From assembly GCF_046557915.1 (NCBI RefSeq), contig NZ_JBHEBG010000001.1:1240001-1304000 (forward strand): 64,000 nt of DNA, written 5' to 3'. Positions 50,379-58,496 of the stretch are shown here, piece by piece (position 1 is the stretch's first letter; each line of letters begins with the position of its first letter). A program made the position numbers and the translations under genes. The stretch is from JBHEBG01 sp046557915. GTDB lineage: Bacteria > Bacteroidota > Bacteroidia > Flavobacteriales > Flavobacteriaceae. Below the pieces are notes generated by a model, which saw only the letters and a list, made by a program, of their open reading frames with translations, did not search any database and was not told where the DNA came from.

Positions 50379-53300
50379 ATGAAATTTCTAGTACTTGGCT
50401 CACTGTTTTTTACCATAACCGCCACAGCCCAAGTGTTCCCTGTACAGGTAAGCCATAATCTGGTGCCGCCCTACAGCAGCAAGATCGGGGACTATGCCAC
50501 GGGCCTCGGCACCAAGTTACAGCTCAGGCTCCTGCTCACCGATATCGGGGAGAGCAACCGGCAGGTGGGCCTACGGCTCAACATCAACGGCAACGGCATC
50601 AACGTGCGCTCGGCCCAGGTGGTGGTGGGCGCCCCCGCCATCTTCCTCAACGGGGGTGTGCTGCAACAGTTTACCAATGTGGAACTGGCGCCCTATTTTG
50701 AGCTGGCCAACCTTGTGGGGATAGGGCCTCGGGAATATGCCCGCCCCCTGCCCGACGGGGTGTACCGGATCTGCTGGGAGGTGTACGACCATTTCACGGG
50801 CAGGCCCATATCGCGCAACAGCTGTACTACGGCCTACCTGCTGCTCAACGATCCCCCGTTGCCCAATATCCCGGTACGGGGAGAACGGGTAGCGGACCGG
50901 GGCATCCCCAACATCATCTTCCAATGGACGCCCCGCCATGTGAACGCCATCAACGTCTCCTACGAGTTCGAGCTGCGCGAACTGTGGGACGATGGGATGG
51001 ATCCTCAAGCGGCCTTTCTGGCCTCGCCCAACTACCATAGCGAGACCACCTTCGCCACCACGCTGCACTATGCCATCGGCAGGCCCGTACTATATCCCGG
51101 GCGTACCTATGGTTGGCGGGTAAGGGTGGTATCCACCACGGGGCTTGCGGAGAACGCCGTCTTCAAGAACAACGGCCATAGCGAGATCTACCACTTTACC
51201 ATGGCGCGCGACTGTGACCCGCCCCTTTTTCCGCTCTCGGAGGCCCGGGGCCCCAAGAGCGTAAAGATCACCTGGCAGGACTCCCCCGATCACGGTGCCT
51301 ACCACCTGCAGTACCGTAGGACAGGTGTGGAGGGCGCCCATTGGTTCGAGGTACATACAAAGAACGACCGGGCCACCCTTCAGGGCCTTTCCCCGGGGGC
51401 GGAATACGAGTTCCGAATAGGGGGCAGTTGCGACCCGCCCACGGAGCTGGCACCTGCGTACACCTATGGATCCATAACCCGTTTTACCATGCCCACCGAA
51501 GAAGGGGCCGCGGGCTACAACTGCGGCTTTGTGCCCAGGGTGGAGATCACCGATACGGAGCCACTGGACCATATAGGCGTCAACGAGGTCTTTACCGCCG
51601 GGGACTTCCCGGTAACGGTAAAGGAGGTGACCATGGACAATGGCAGGTTCACCGGCTGGGGCTACATTATAGTACCCTACCTGGCCGACACCCGCCTGAG
51701 GGTAAGCTTTAAGAACATCCGCATAAACACCGAGGGGCAGCTGATCGCAGGGAAGGTAACCACCGACTATGACCCCCAATGGGAAAACGTGGAGAGTGTG
51801 GAGGGGTTTGTACAGGATATCGCCAGCTTTTTGGAGGCCCTTGCCGGGATTTTCAAGGAAAGGGAGGAAAAACTTAAAGAATTGGGGGAGGTTCCCCCGA
51901 GCGATTACCAGAAATATGCCCCGGCGATCATAGCGGACCTCAATGCCTTATCCAACCGACTTAACGGTAACCAAAGCCTGCTGATCGGTTCTCCCTACGC
52001 CACCGAGGAACAGAAAAAGGAGTTGGAAGACCTGAAACTCTCCCAATATTATGTCGATAATAAAATTGACATAGCGAAGGAACGCAAGAACCAAAAGACG
52101 ATAGAAACAAGGATACTGGCCATTGGGGAGGAAATAGAAAGGGCGGAGGACGAGGGCTTTACTGCAAATGCACTCGAGATTCTTAGGAAAGACCCCTTCT
52201 ATGAAAGTACCCTTGAAAAGCTGAGGGCCCTTAACGCCTACCTTAAGGAGACCGCCCAATTATGCAAAGAGGAAGGTTGGGGCAGTTACAAGGATCAGGG
52301 GGTGGTGCCCCATTGCTTGTGGAAAAACGCGGGGATAGATCGGTTCTTTTACTATTCCGCGGCGGACATCCCCTATATGTCCGGACTGATGGACGGTATC
52401 TATTCCCAGGTGGAAGGGGTGGTATTGTTGCCCAAAATGCTCTATGATCTGGCCAACGGGGCCGGGGAGGTCGTTTTCGCCTATACGGCCGATCTATTGG
52501 CCTGTCACCCACAATTGCTGCGGTTGAACCAGAAGCGATTGGGGATGTTGTTGACAAGGTTGGAGGAGGAAGATAAAGGGGAAGGCCCATGGTCCTGGGC
52601 AAAGGAACAATGGGACCGGTTGGAGGTCTACAAGGCGGAAAGCTATGCGGAGCGTTGTGAAGGGGCGGAACAGCTTCGCGGGGAACTGGACGGTCTGTTG
52701 GAGTACCTGTCCGAAAGGGAGAACATAAAAGAACTCTTCCAATCCCTGGAAAAGAAGGTAAAGGAGTATTTGGGCACTTTGGTGGGAACGGACAACACGG
52801 CCAGATATCTGCATGGCAAAATGGTTATCTTTGTGGGGAGCAGCATGGTACCCGTTGCGGGGCAGCTCTCCAAGGTGGCCCGGGTAAAGCAGGTTCTGCA
52901 AGCCATACAGAAGTTCACCAAGGGACAGTGGGACGAGTTCCTGAGAAAACTGGACCAACGGTTGGTAAGGGGTATCAATAACGCGGGGGTTAGATTTATT
53001 GCTAAGTCTGGAGTTGAGTTAAAAACGTTCTTAAATGGTATAACTGACTTACCTGCTGGCGTTACTTATAAAGGGAAAATGTACCGCTCAATTGGTAATC
53101 AATACAACAATCCATTAGAAATCCATCTAGGAGCTGTAAGTTCTAATTACAGATATAGCAGACCAGGTGAAGGAGGTTTGTACTTGAGCAAAACCCGATC
53201 AGGAAATGTTACCGAAATCTCACACTATGGAGATATTTCAACTTATAAAACTTATGAATACTCAAATGTTCAAATAGACAATATGCTTGACTTAACAGAT

Positions 53301-53558
53301 GATGTCGTCAGACAACAACTTGGAGTTGATTTTGATTTGCTGACGAGGTCGCAAAGTACGGGTGATGATTTTGTTGATGCTACTTTCAATTACGGATTAA
53401 CTCATGAGATAGGAACGTGGGCGGTTAATAAAAGTTATAAAGGAATCATAGTCCCTGGGGCAAGAGGAAGTAAAAATTATGTCAATATAGTAATTTTCAA
53501 ACAAAGTGATGTAGATGCTTCATTGATTAGCATTACTCCAAATATCATAAATAATTAA
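50379..53558 (+). CDS. Polymorphic toxin: FN3-type N-terminus with RES-like C-terminal tip
   Basis: About 1059 aa from ATG 50379 (signal peptide MKFLVLGSLFFTITATAQ); the frame is open to an ATG at 50232. Residues 20-400 resemble the N-termini of large Bacteroidota FN3 surface proteins (NIIFQWTPRHVNAINVSYEF, FELRELWDDG, YGWRVRVVS). A helical and partly hydrophobic pre-toxin region follows (MVIFVGSSMVPVAGQLSKVA near 810). The tip (about 880-1059) matches the RES fold: YRSIGNQYNNP, RYSRPGEGGLYLS, then GIIVPGARGSKNYVNIVIF. RES toxins attack NAD or ADP-ribosylate targets. DNA before the tip is very GC-rich and the tip is AT-rich. The stop overlaps the next ATG (TAATG). No T9SS sorting domain. Confidence 0.85.
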   Translation: MKFLVLGSLFFTITATAQVFPVQVSHNLVPPYSSKIGDYATGLGTKLQLRLLLTDIGESNRQVGLRLNINGNGINVRSAQVVVGAPAIFLNGGVLQQFTNVELAPYFELANLVGIGPREYARPLPDGVYRICWEVYDHFTGRPISRNSCTTAYLLLNDPPLPNIPVRGERVADRGIPNIIFQWTPRHVNAINVSYEFELRELWDDGMDPQAAFLASPNYHSETTFATTLHYAIGRPVLYPGRTYGWRVRVVSTTGLAENAVFKNNGHSEIYHFTMARDCDPPLFPLSEARGPKSVKITWQDSPDHGAYHLQYRRTGVEGAHWFEVHTKNDRATLQGLSPGAEYEFRIGGSCDPPTELAPAYTYGSITRFTMPTEEGAAGYNCGFVPRVEITDTEPLDHIGVNEVFTAGDFPVTVKEVTMDNGRFTGWGYIIVPYLADTRLRVSFKNIRINTEGQLIAGKVTTDYDPQWENVESVEGFVQDIASFLEALAGIFKEREEKLKELGEVPPSDYQKYAPAIIADLNALSNRLNGNQSLLIGSPYATEEQKKELEDLKLSQYYVDNKIDIAKERKNQKTIETRILAIGEEIERAEDEGFTANALEILRKDPFYESTLEKLRALNAYLKETAQLCKEEGWGSYKDQGVVPHCLWKNAGIDRFFYYSAADIPYMSGLMDGIYSQVEGVVLLPKMLYDLANGAGEVVFAYTADLLACHPQLLRLNQKRLGMLLTRLEEEDKGEGPWSWAKEQWDRLEVYKAESYAERCEGAEQLRGELDGLLEYLSERENIKELFQSLEKKVKEYLGTLVGTDNTARYLHGKMVIFVGSSMVPVAGQLSKVARVKQVLQAIQKFTKGQWDEFLRKLDQRLVRGINNAGVRFIAKSGVELKTFLNGITDLPAGVTYKGKMYRSIGNQYNNPLEIHLGAVSSNYRYSRPGEGGLYLSKTRSGNVTEISHYGDISTYKTYEYSNVQIDNMLDLTDDVVRQQLGVDFDLLTRSQSTGDDFVDATFNYGLTHEIGTWAVNKSYKGIIVPGARGSKNYVNIVIFKQSDVDASLISITPNIINN

Positions 53559-54055
53559 TGGTGTTCAAATCAGAAATAGAAAAATACAAGGATTACCCAG
53601 AAGGGTCAGGTGGTAAAATGATGTATGATAAATATTTTATGACTACAAAAGATTTTTTCTCCAAGTATTATTTTGAAGCGGATTTAAAAGATTGGGACCG
53701 TTGGATGAATAATACAATCAACAAAGCTTGGAATAAAAATCATAGAGCAGAGTTTTTACAATCTTGGGGAGAGCGAATGAAGTATTTTGACTTTTTAGAA
53801 ATGGAAAGATTTTATAAAGAAGAAAATTTATCCAAGTTTGATGAAGATGTTAAGAAATTTGTCAGTTTCTTGGCTGGTGACGGCTTTTTTTATAAAAACA
53901 AAATTACTCTTGAAAGTTGGATAACTTCTAAAAACTTTACAAACCCAATTAAAAATCATGAACAAGACATAAGAATAAGTCAGGCATTAAGTCTGAAGGG
54001 TGGAATGAATTATATTAGAATACAATTAGCAAATCTTCACTGGTGGAGACAATAG
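53558..54055 (+). CDS. Probable immunity protein for the RES-tipped toxin
   Basis: 165 aa, starting inside the toxin stop codon (TAATG), a layout typical of toxin-immunity pairs. Soluble and helical, rich in aromatic and charged residues (YDKYFMTTKDFFSKYYFEAD, WDRWMNNTINKAWNKN, FLQSWGERMKYFDFLEMERF), with no signal peptide, so it would act in the cytoplasm. It shares the AT-rich composition of the toxin tip and not that of the toxin N-terminus, as expected if tip and immunity gene moved together. No named family is recognised; the role rests on context. Confidence 0.72.
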   Translation: MVFKSEIEKYKDYPEGSGGKMMYDKYFMTTKDFFSKYYFEADLKDWDRWMNNTINKAWNKNHRAEFLQSWGERMKYFDFLEMERFYKEENLSKFDEDVKKFVSFLAGDGFFYKNKITLESWITSKNFTNPIKNHEQDIRISQALSLKGGMNYIRIQLANLHWWRQ

Positions 54056-54089
54056 TATATTTACAGATAAACCCCACCTTGTAACAGTC

Positions 54090-54139
54090 AGAGTAAGAAA
54101 ATACAAAGCGTAATGAGTAGAAAATATAAATTTCGTAAC
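54090..54139 (+). repeat. Direct repeat left of the displaced tip/immunity cassette
   Basis: AGAGTAAGAA at 54090-54099 and GAGTAGAAAATATAAATTTC plus GTAAC at 54115-54139 recur in the same order at 54924-54971. The 25-base block differs at one position. The repeats flank the orphan cassette. Confidence 0.75.
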
Positions 54140-54156
54140 TGAGCAACAAGTTCTAA

Positions 54157-54447
54157 TCTATCTGTTACCACCAGTTACTCAAGATAGCTATCGGGACTAA
54201 CCGTAGCGGGGGGAATGCAGATGAACTAATAGAAAAATTAGCATTGCCAACAGAGCCAACGAGAATTGCAATTGTTGAAGTGCCTAAGAGTACCGGTCTG
54301 AGAAAATCAATAGCTGGTTCGCAGGAGTGGCCTAATGGACTTAAACAAATTGGCGGAGCAATTCAGTTTGAAATAAGAAATATTGATTTAAGAACTAAAG
54401 AGAATTGGTTTAGACCTATGGGTGATTTATCTGATTATTTACAATAA
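54157..54447 (+). pseudogene. Displaced toxin C-terminal tip (orphan module)
   Basis: The frame is open from 54157, just after an in-frame TAA, to 54447, with no good start; only TTG at 54244 is possible. It encodes KIAIGTNRSGGNADELIEKL, PTEPTRIAIVEVPKSTGLRK, AGSQEWPNGLKQIGGAIQFE and ends GDLSDYLQ. The Gly/Arg/aromatic pattern is toxin-tip-like and different from the RES tip. It is followed after 9 bp by a second small gene with immunity-like features. This is the layout of a displaced tip kept downstream of an active toxin, available for recombination. The toxin family is not identified. Confidence 0.6.
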
Positions 54448-54456
54448 ATATTAGAC

Positions 54457-54864
54457 ATGAGCAAACAAATGGTAACGTTACACGATAAAGACTCTTTCAT
54501 GATAGGTGGTAGAGTCATATGTATGAAAAAAAAAATAAGACAATATTATGAATTTGAAAACTGCTTTATTGTTAGACTTGATGAAAGTGATGGAAACCCT
54601 AATCAGGACAAAGTATTAATAGCCCATTGCTATGCAGATAAAGATTATTCTGTAAAATGGGTATTCCCGTTTGATAACGTGGTTGGAATTACTCCCATCA
54701 TTCCTGAACTAAAAAAGGAAGTCGATTTTATTACTCCTGAACATTACAGGAAGTATATTGAGAAATACAAAGGTAAAGAATTGCTTGAGGTTTATGCAGG
54801 TAGCTTTCGTTACGTAATAGATGCCAATACTGGGGAAATATATGATAAAATGGAAAGTCGTTAG
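54457..54864 (+). CDS. Probable immunity protein of the displaced toxin tip
   Basis: 135 aa with no signal peptide; starts MSKQMVTLHDKDSFMIGGRV, contains DKVLIAHCYADKDYSVKWVF and ends YVIDANTGEIYDKMESR. It is AT-rich like its neighbours. Position 9 bp after the orphan tip and before the second flanking repeat fits an immunity gene carried with its tip. No family is recognised. Confidence 0.65.
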   Translation: MSKQMVTLHDKDSFMIGGRVICMKKKIRQYYEFENCFIVRLDESDGNPNQDKVLIAHCYADKDYSVKWVFPFDNVVGITPIIPELKKEVDFITPEHYRKYIEKYKGKELLEVYAGSFRYVIDANTGEIYDKMESR

Positions 54865-54923
54865 TTACTTAGCAAAAATCAGTTTATTATTCCATTAGCG
54901 CAAGCGTCCCGCTCGTGACAACA

Positions 54924-54971
54924 AGAGTAAGAAGAAATGAAAGAGAGAGTAGAAAATATAAATTTCATAAC
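54924..54971 (+). repeat. Direct repeat right of the displaced tip/immunity cassette
   Basis: Partner of 54090-54139: AGAGTAAGAA at 54924-54933 and the 25-base block at 54947-54971, which has A instead of G at one position. The following 180 bp up to the barrel gene contain no gene. Confidence 0.75.
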
Positions 54972-55155
54972 AAACCAATAGAATTATATAAACAAAACAC
55001 AGATTAACTATCCCAAGTTTAGGTTAGGACTAATCTAAGAATACTTTTTATCCCACCTAAAAGCATCCCTTTTTTTTAATACTCCCCTTAGGCCATTGCC
55101 GACATTCTTTCTTAAGCAATCGGGAAAGAAAAGAACGTTGTAGTGTAATTAAGTA

Positions 55156-56925
55156 ATGGATAAAAGTGTACGATCCGTATGGCCAAGATATGACGGCCTT
55201 AAAGTGTTTTTTGTAATCGTTTTGGGGAGTATGTTAACAGCGGAGGCGCAAAACTTGGATGCAGAGGCCATTACCAAGGCTACTGCCCTTAAAGTCAGTG
55301 GCGGAGTCTCTGCCAATACCATATTTTATAATGCCAACACCCGAAATGCCAGAGAGCCGTTCACTTACTTTTTACAGGGAAACCTAAACCTGAGCTGGCT
55401 CACCTTTAGTATGCCCTTGAGTTATAGCTTTTCTAACCAAGGAACTAATTTGGGCTATGACCTTCCCTTTAATTTTAATCGCTTAAGTCTACATCCCAAA
55501 TATAAATGGGTACAGGCCCATGTTGGGGATGTGGCCATGACTTTTTCGCCCTATACCTTAAGTGGTCATCAGTTTACGGGTGGTGGGCTAGAACTTACCC
55601 CCAAAGGACCTTTTAAGATCAGTGCCATGGCGGGGCGCCTGCTTAAGGCAACGGAAAACAATGGAAACCCGCAAACCTTGCCCGCCTTTAAACGTATGGG
55701 TTATGGATTGCAAATGGCCTATAAGAAAAACAATTACAATATTGGTCTTATCGGTTTTTATGCCAAGGATAAGGCAAATTCCATTGACCAAGTGCCGGAT
55801 GATAAGAACATTGCTCCAAAAGAAAATTTGGTGCTCAGCATTGGTGGTGAGGCCACGTTTGCAAAAAACTATAGGTTACGCATGGAATATGCTTCTACGG
55901 CCATTGCGCAGGATACAAGGGCAGAATCTCAAGAAGGGTCGGGTCATGGATTAGCGGGATTGTTCTTTAGCGGTAAAGCCTCCACGGAGTATTATGATGC
56001 CATCAATACCGGTATAGACCTTAGCTTTTCGGAAATGCAATTGGGCTTGGGTTATGAGCGTATAGATCCAGGCTACGAGACACTGGGCGCCTATTTTTTT
56101 AACAACGATTTTGAAAATATAACCCTTAATGCCTCCCGGCCTTTTTTTAACAACAAACTCAATCTTTCCTTTAATGTGGGCTACCAAAGCGATAATCTAG
56201 ACCATCAAAAATCACAGGACACCAATAGATTTGTGGGGTCTTTTAACGCAAGTTTGCAGGCCAGTGAGCGTATTACCATTACCGGAGGCTATTCTAACTT
56301 TTCTACCTTTACCAACCAAAGTCTAAATCAATTTGATGATATAAACGATAGCGACCTTACCGATGAGGATTTGGAAGCTTTGGATTTTAAACAGCTGGCG
56401 CAGAATGCCAACATCAACCTAAACTGGTTGTTGACGCAAGGCAAGAAAACTACCCAGAATATAAATCTAAACTATGCCCTGGCCTCGTCTGCCAACGAAC
56501 AGGGCGGTGTTATTAGAATAGGACAGGCCAATAACTTCCATAACACCAACGCGGTTTATACTATTGGGCTTCCAAAGCGAAACCTAAACATTTCCTCTTC
56601 CCTGAACTATACGTACAGTGATGTGGGCAGGGACGATAGCACTGCTTGGGGAACCACGGTGGAGGTAGGTAAAAAGTTCTTTGAGAATAAATTGAACACT
56701 TCGCTTGGAATGGCCTACAATACCAGCAAAAATCTTACCGTAAAAACGGATGTCGTCAATTTTAGATACAATGCATCATTGACCGTGGCAAAAAAGCACA
56801 ATTTTAACCTTAATGTGGTACAACTGTATAGAAACACAGCGGACCAGGCTACCTTAAATGAATTTACCCTGACTTTTGGATACGGATATACCTTTGATTT
56901 AGGGAAAGCTGCAGGGAGAAATTAG
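55156..56925 (+). CDS. Outer membrane beta-barrel protein ending the toxin cluster
   Basis: 589 aa. A long signal peptide ends LTAEAQ near residue 32. The rest is strings of alternating amphipathic strands typical of a barrel (FTYFLQGNLNLSWLTFSMPL, YNIGLIGFYAKDKANSIDQ, MQLGLGYERIDPGYETLGAY, NITLNASRPFFNNKLNLSFN, INLNYALASSANEQGG), ending in an aromatic strand (FTLTFGYGYTFDLGKAAG). I do not recognise a named family. Its place as last gene on this strand suggests an outer-membrane export or docking partner for the cluster; a separate transcription unit is possible because 290 bp separate it from the immunity gene. Confidence 0.8.
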   Translation: MDKSVRSVWPRYDGLKVFFVIVLGSMLTAEAQNLDAEAITKATALKVSGGVSANTIFYNANTRNAREPFTYFLQGNLNLSWLTFSMPLSYSFSNQGTNLGYDLPFNFNRLSLHPKYKWVQAHVGDVAMTFSPYTLSGHQFTGGGLELTPKGPFKISAMAGRLLKATENNGNPQTLPAFKRMGYGLQMAYKKNNYNIGLIGFYAKDKANSIDQVPDDKNIAPKENLVLSIGGEATFAKNYRLRMEYASTAIAQDTRAESQEGSGHGLAGLFFSGKASTEYYDAINTGIDLSFSEMQLGLGYERIDPGYETLGAYFFNNDFENITLNASRPFFNNKLNLSFNVGYQSDNLDHQKSQDTNRFVGSFNASLQASERITITGGYSNFSTFTNQSLNQFDDINDSDLTDEDLEALDFKQLAQNANINLNWLLTQGKKTTQNINLNYALASSANEQGGVIRIGQANNFHNTNAVYTIGLPKRNLNISSSLNYTYSDVGRDDSTAWGTTVEVGKKFFENKLNTSLGMAYNTSKNLTVKTDVVNFRYNASLTVAKKHNFNLNVVQLYRNTADQATLNEFTLTFGYGYTFDLGKAAGRN

Positions 56926-56938
56926 TACAGCAATTTCC

Positions 56939-57613
56939 CTAATCAAAACCGGCAAGAGCTTCTTCAAAAAACCGGTTTAAGGGCATCGCTTTTTTGTAAT
57001 TGGCCACTAACTCCGCAATCAATTGCTCGTGGGTTAAATATCCGGGTTTCAGCTTAAAATACCAGTAAAAATTCTTGTTGGCGATCAGTGGCTGCTCGTT
57101 CACCAATTCCTTAAAAGGAGATGTTAGCCGTTTGTTTTTATCGCCTTGGACTTCCCCAAATATCTTGGTAAAGGATTTATCGCTGATCAAGGAGTTAAAC
57201 TCGGCCAAATGTTCATAAATATGGGTGCGAACGGCTTGCAACTGCTCTTTTTCCAACATATGGGCACCAGAATATACCCGGATATCCTTATGGTTGGCCT
57301 GCACATAAAACCCGGGCTTGGTCTTGTTCTTCTTACCATTGGGCATAACCATCCCCGCCATATGTATCTTGTAGGGTGTCTTATCTGCACTGAACCTAAT
57401 ATCCCTATTAATTCGCATTATGGAATACTTGTCCGATAGATCGGTACCAGGATACAACTCTTGCAATTCTTGCGAAAGAGCAATTATAAAGTCCTTAAAC
57501 GGTTTTTTTACGGATTTTTCGTAACGCTTGCGGTTTTCATCGAACCACGCTTTGCTATTATTCTTTTCCAGAGCTTCAAAAAACCTGGAAAAATCGTTGT
57601 CAAAATAGGCCAT
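56939..57613 (-). CDS. DUF2461 family protein
   Basis: 224 aa, with no signal peptide. It matches DUF2461/TIGR02453: FFEALEKNNSKAWFDENRKR at the start, the central YSIMRINRDIRFSADKTPYK and KPGFYVQANHKDIRVYSGAH, and LKPGYLTHEQLIAELVANYK near the end. The length fits the family (about 220-230 aa). Function is unknown. It converges on the barrel gene and lies 10 bp after the DoxX-like gene, in a minus-strand group that starts with an ECF sigma gene. Confidence 0.92.
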   Translation of the reverse strand: MAYFDNDFSRFFEALEKNNSKAWFDENRKRYEKSVKKPFKDFIIALSQELQELYPGTDLSDKYSIMRINRDIRFSADKTPYKIHMAGMVMPNGKKNKTKPGFYVQANHKDIRVYSGAHMLEKEQLQAVRTHIYEHLAEFNSLISDKSFTKIFGEVQGDKNKRLTSPFKELVNEQPLIANKNFYWYFKLKPGYLTHEQLIAELVANYKKAMPLNRFFEEALAGFD

Positions 57614-57623
57614 AGCTTAGCTT

Positions 57624-57992
57624 TTAGGGTGTTGTAGTTAAACGTAACTTCTTGTTATAAAGGTAAGAAGTAATCACTAAAAGTAGCGCGATCAACGCAG
57701 GTGCAAAGCCCCCGTCCCCAGCATTTATATGTGCGCTGGCGGCCAATATAAATACGTAGAAAAAACCTTTATAGGCAAGGTCCTTAAGAAAGTCACTTTT
57801 GTTGGTCAGGATTGCCAGCACCCCAAGTATTTTGGCGAGTGCCAAAGGATAAATAAGGTAGGCGGGGAATCCTAGACTGTTGAATATCTGGGTTGCCGTA
57901 GGGGTCTGTGTTAGGTAAAACATGGCCGAACCCAACATCATTAAGCTAAGGAGGCCCGTGGTAATCCAATATATAATTTTGTTTTTTTTCAT
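57624..57992 (-). CDS. DoxX-like membrane protein
   Basis: About 122 aa from ATG 57992 (an in-frame start at 58028 would add 12 residues). Four membrane segments: WITTGLLSLMMLGSAMFYL, YLIYPLALAKILGVLAIL, GFFYVFILAASAHINAGDGG, FAPALIALLLVITSYLY. The NSLGFPAYLIYPLALAKILG region and the INAGDG motif are typical of the DoxX_2 family. Probable inner-membrane protein of uncertain role. It is in a row with VOC and DUF2461 genes. Confidence 0.88.
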   Translation of the reverse strand: MKKNKIIYWITTGLLSLMMLGSAMFYLTQTPTATQIFNSLGFPAYLIYPLALAKILGVLAILTNKSDFLKDLAYKGFFYVFILAASAHINAGDGGFAPALIALLLVITSYLYNKKLRLTTTP

Positions 57993-58044
57993 GATTTTGT
58001 TTTTAGAATGAAGGGAGGTGCATAACACCTCCCAATGTTAAAAA

Positions 58045-58416
58045 TTAAGAGGCAGAATGAAAGCCCACCAGATTCCCTTCGCTATCCATAGCCAAGGCAA
58101 TGTTACCGAAGTCGCCAATATTCATTTTGGGCATTACTATTTGCCCGCCATTTTCTGATACCCTGGTTAGAACGGCATCTAAACGACCGTTGACATCAAA
58201 ATAGATAGTAGTACCATCCATGCCCGGTTTTTGTTGAGGGTTGGACCCTATAGAACCACTTACACCACCCTCCTGAGGGTTAGAGAAGAAAGCATTTTCA
58301 AATCCGTCCGGACTGGGCATACGCATCATTTCTATTTCCAGTACAGCACTGTAGAATTTAATGGCCCTGTCAAAATCCTTTGATGGTAGATTAAACCAGT
58401 TGATCACATTTTTCAT
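58045..58416 (-). CDS. VOC-family (glyoxalase-like) protein
   Basis: 123 aa, cytoplasmic. Opens NWFNLPSKDFDRAIKFYSAV, a standard beta-alpha-beta start of the vicinal-oxygen-chelate fold, followed by GTTIYFDVNGRLDAVLTRV, GGQIVMPKMNIGDFGNIAL and MDSEGNLVGFHS. Close relatives are annotated as glyoxalase/bleomycin-resistance-like proteins of unknown substrate. It lies between the sigma gene and the DoxX-like gene and is likely to be co-transcribed with them. Confidence 0.92.
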   Translation of the reverse strand: MKNVINWFNLPSKDFDRAIKFYSAVLEIEMMRMPSPDGFENAFFSNPQEGGVSGSIGSNPQQKPGMDGTTIYFDVNGRLDAVLTRVSENGGQIVMPKMNIGDFGNIALAMDSEGNLVGFHSAS

Positions 58417-58496
58417 TTTACTGTTTTTAATTGTTTACCCTATTTAGACCGATAAACAATACAAAACGGACGAAAAATGATATAAAAATTTGATTT

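Noticed and set aside
50379..52985. GC-rich stretch as contamination or misassembly
   Set aside because: The reading frame continues through both composition borders, the signal peptide and FN3 front are Bacteroidota-type, and toxin tip and immunity gene follow in the expected order. Transfer or tip swapping explains it better.
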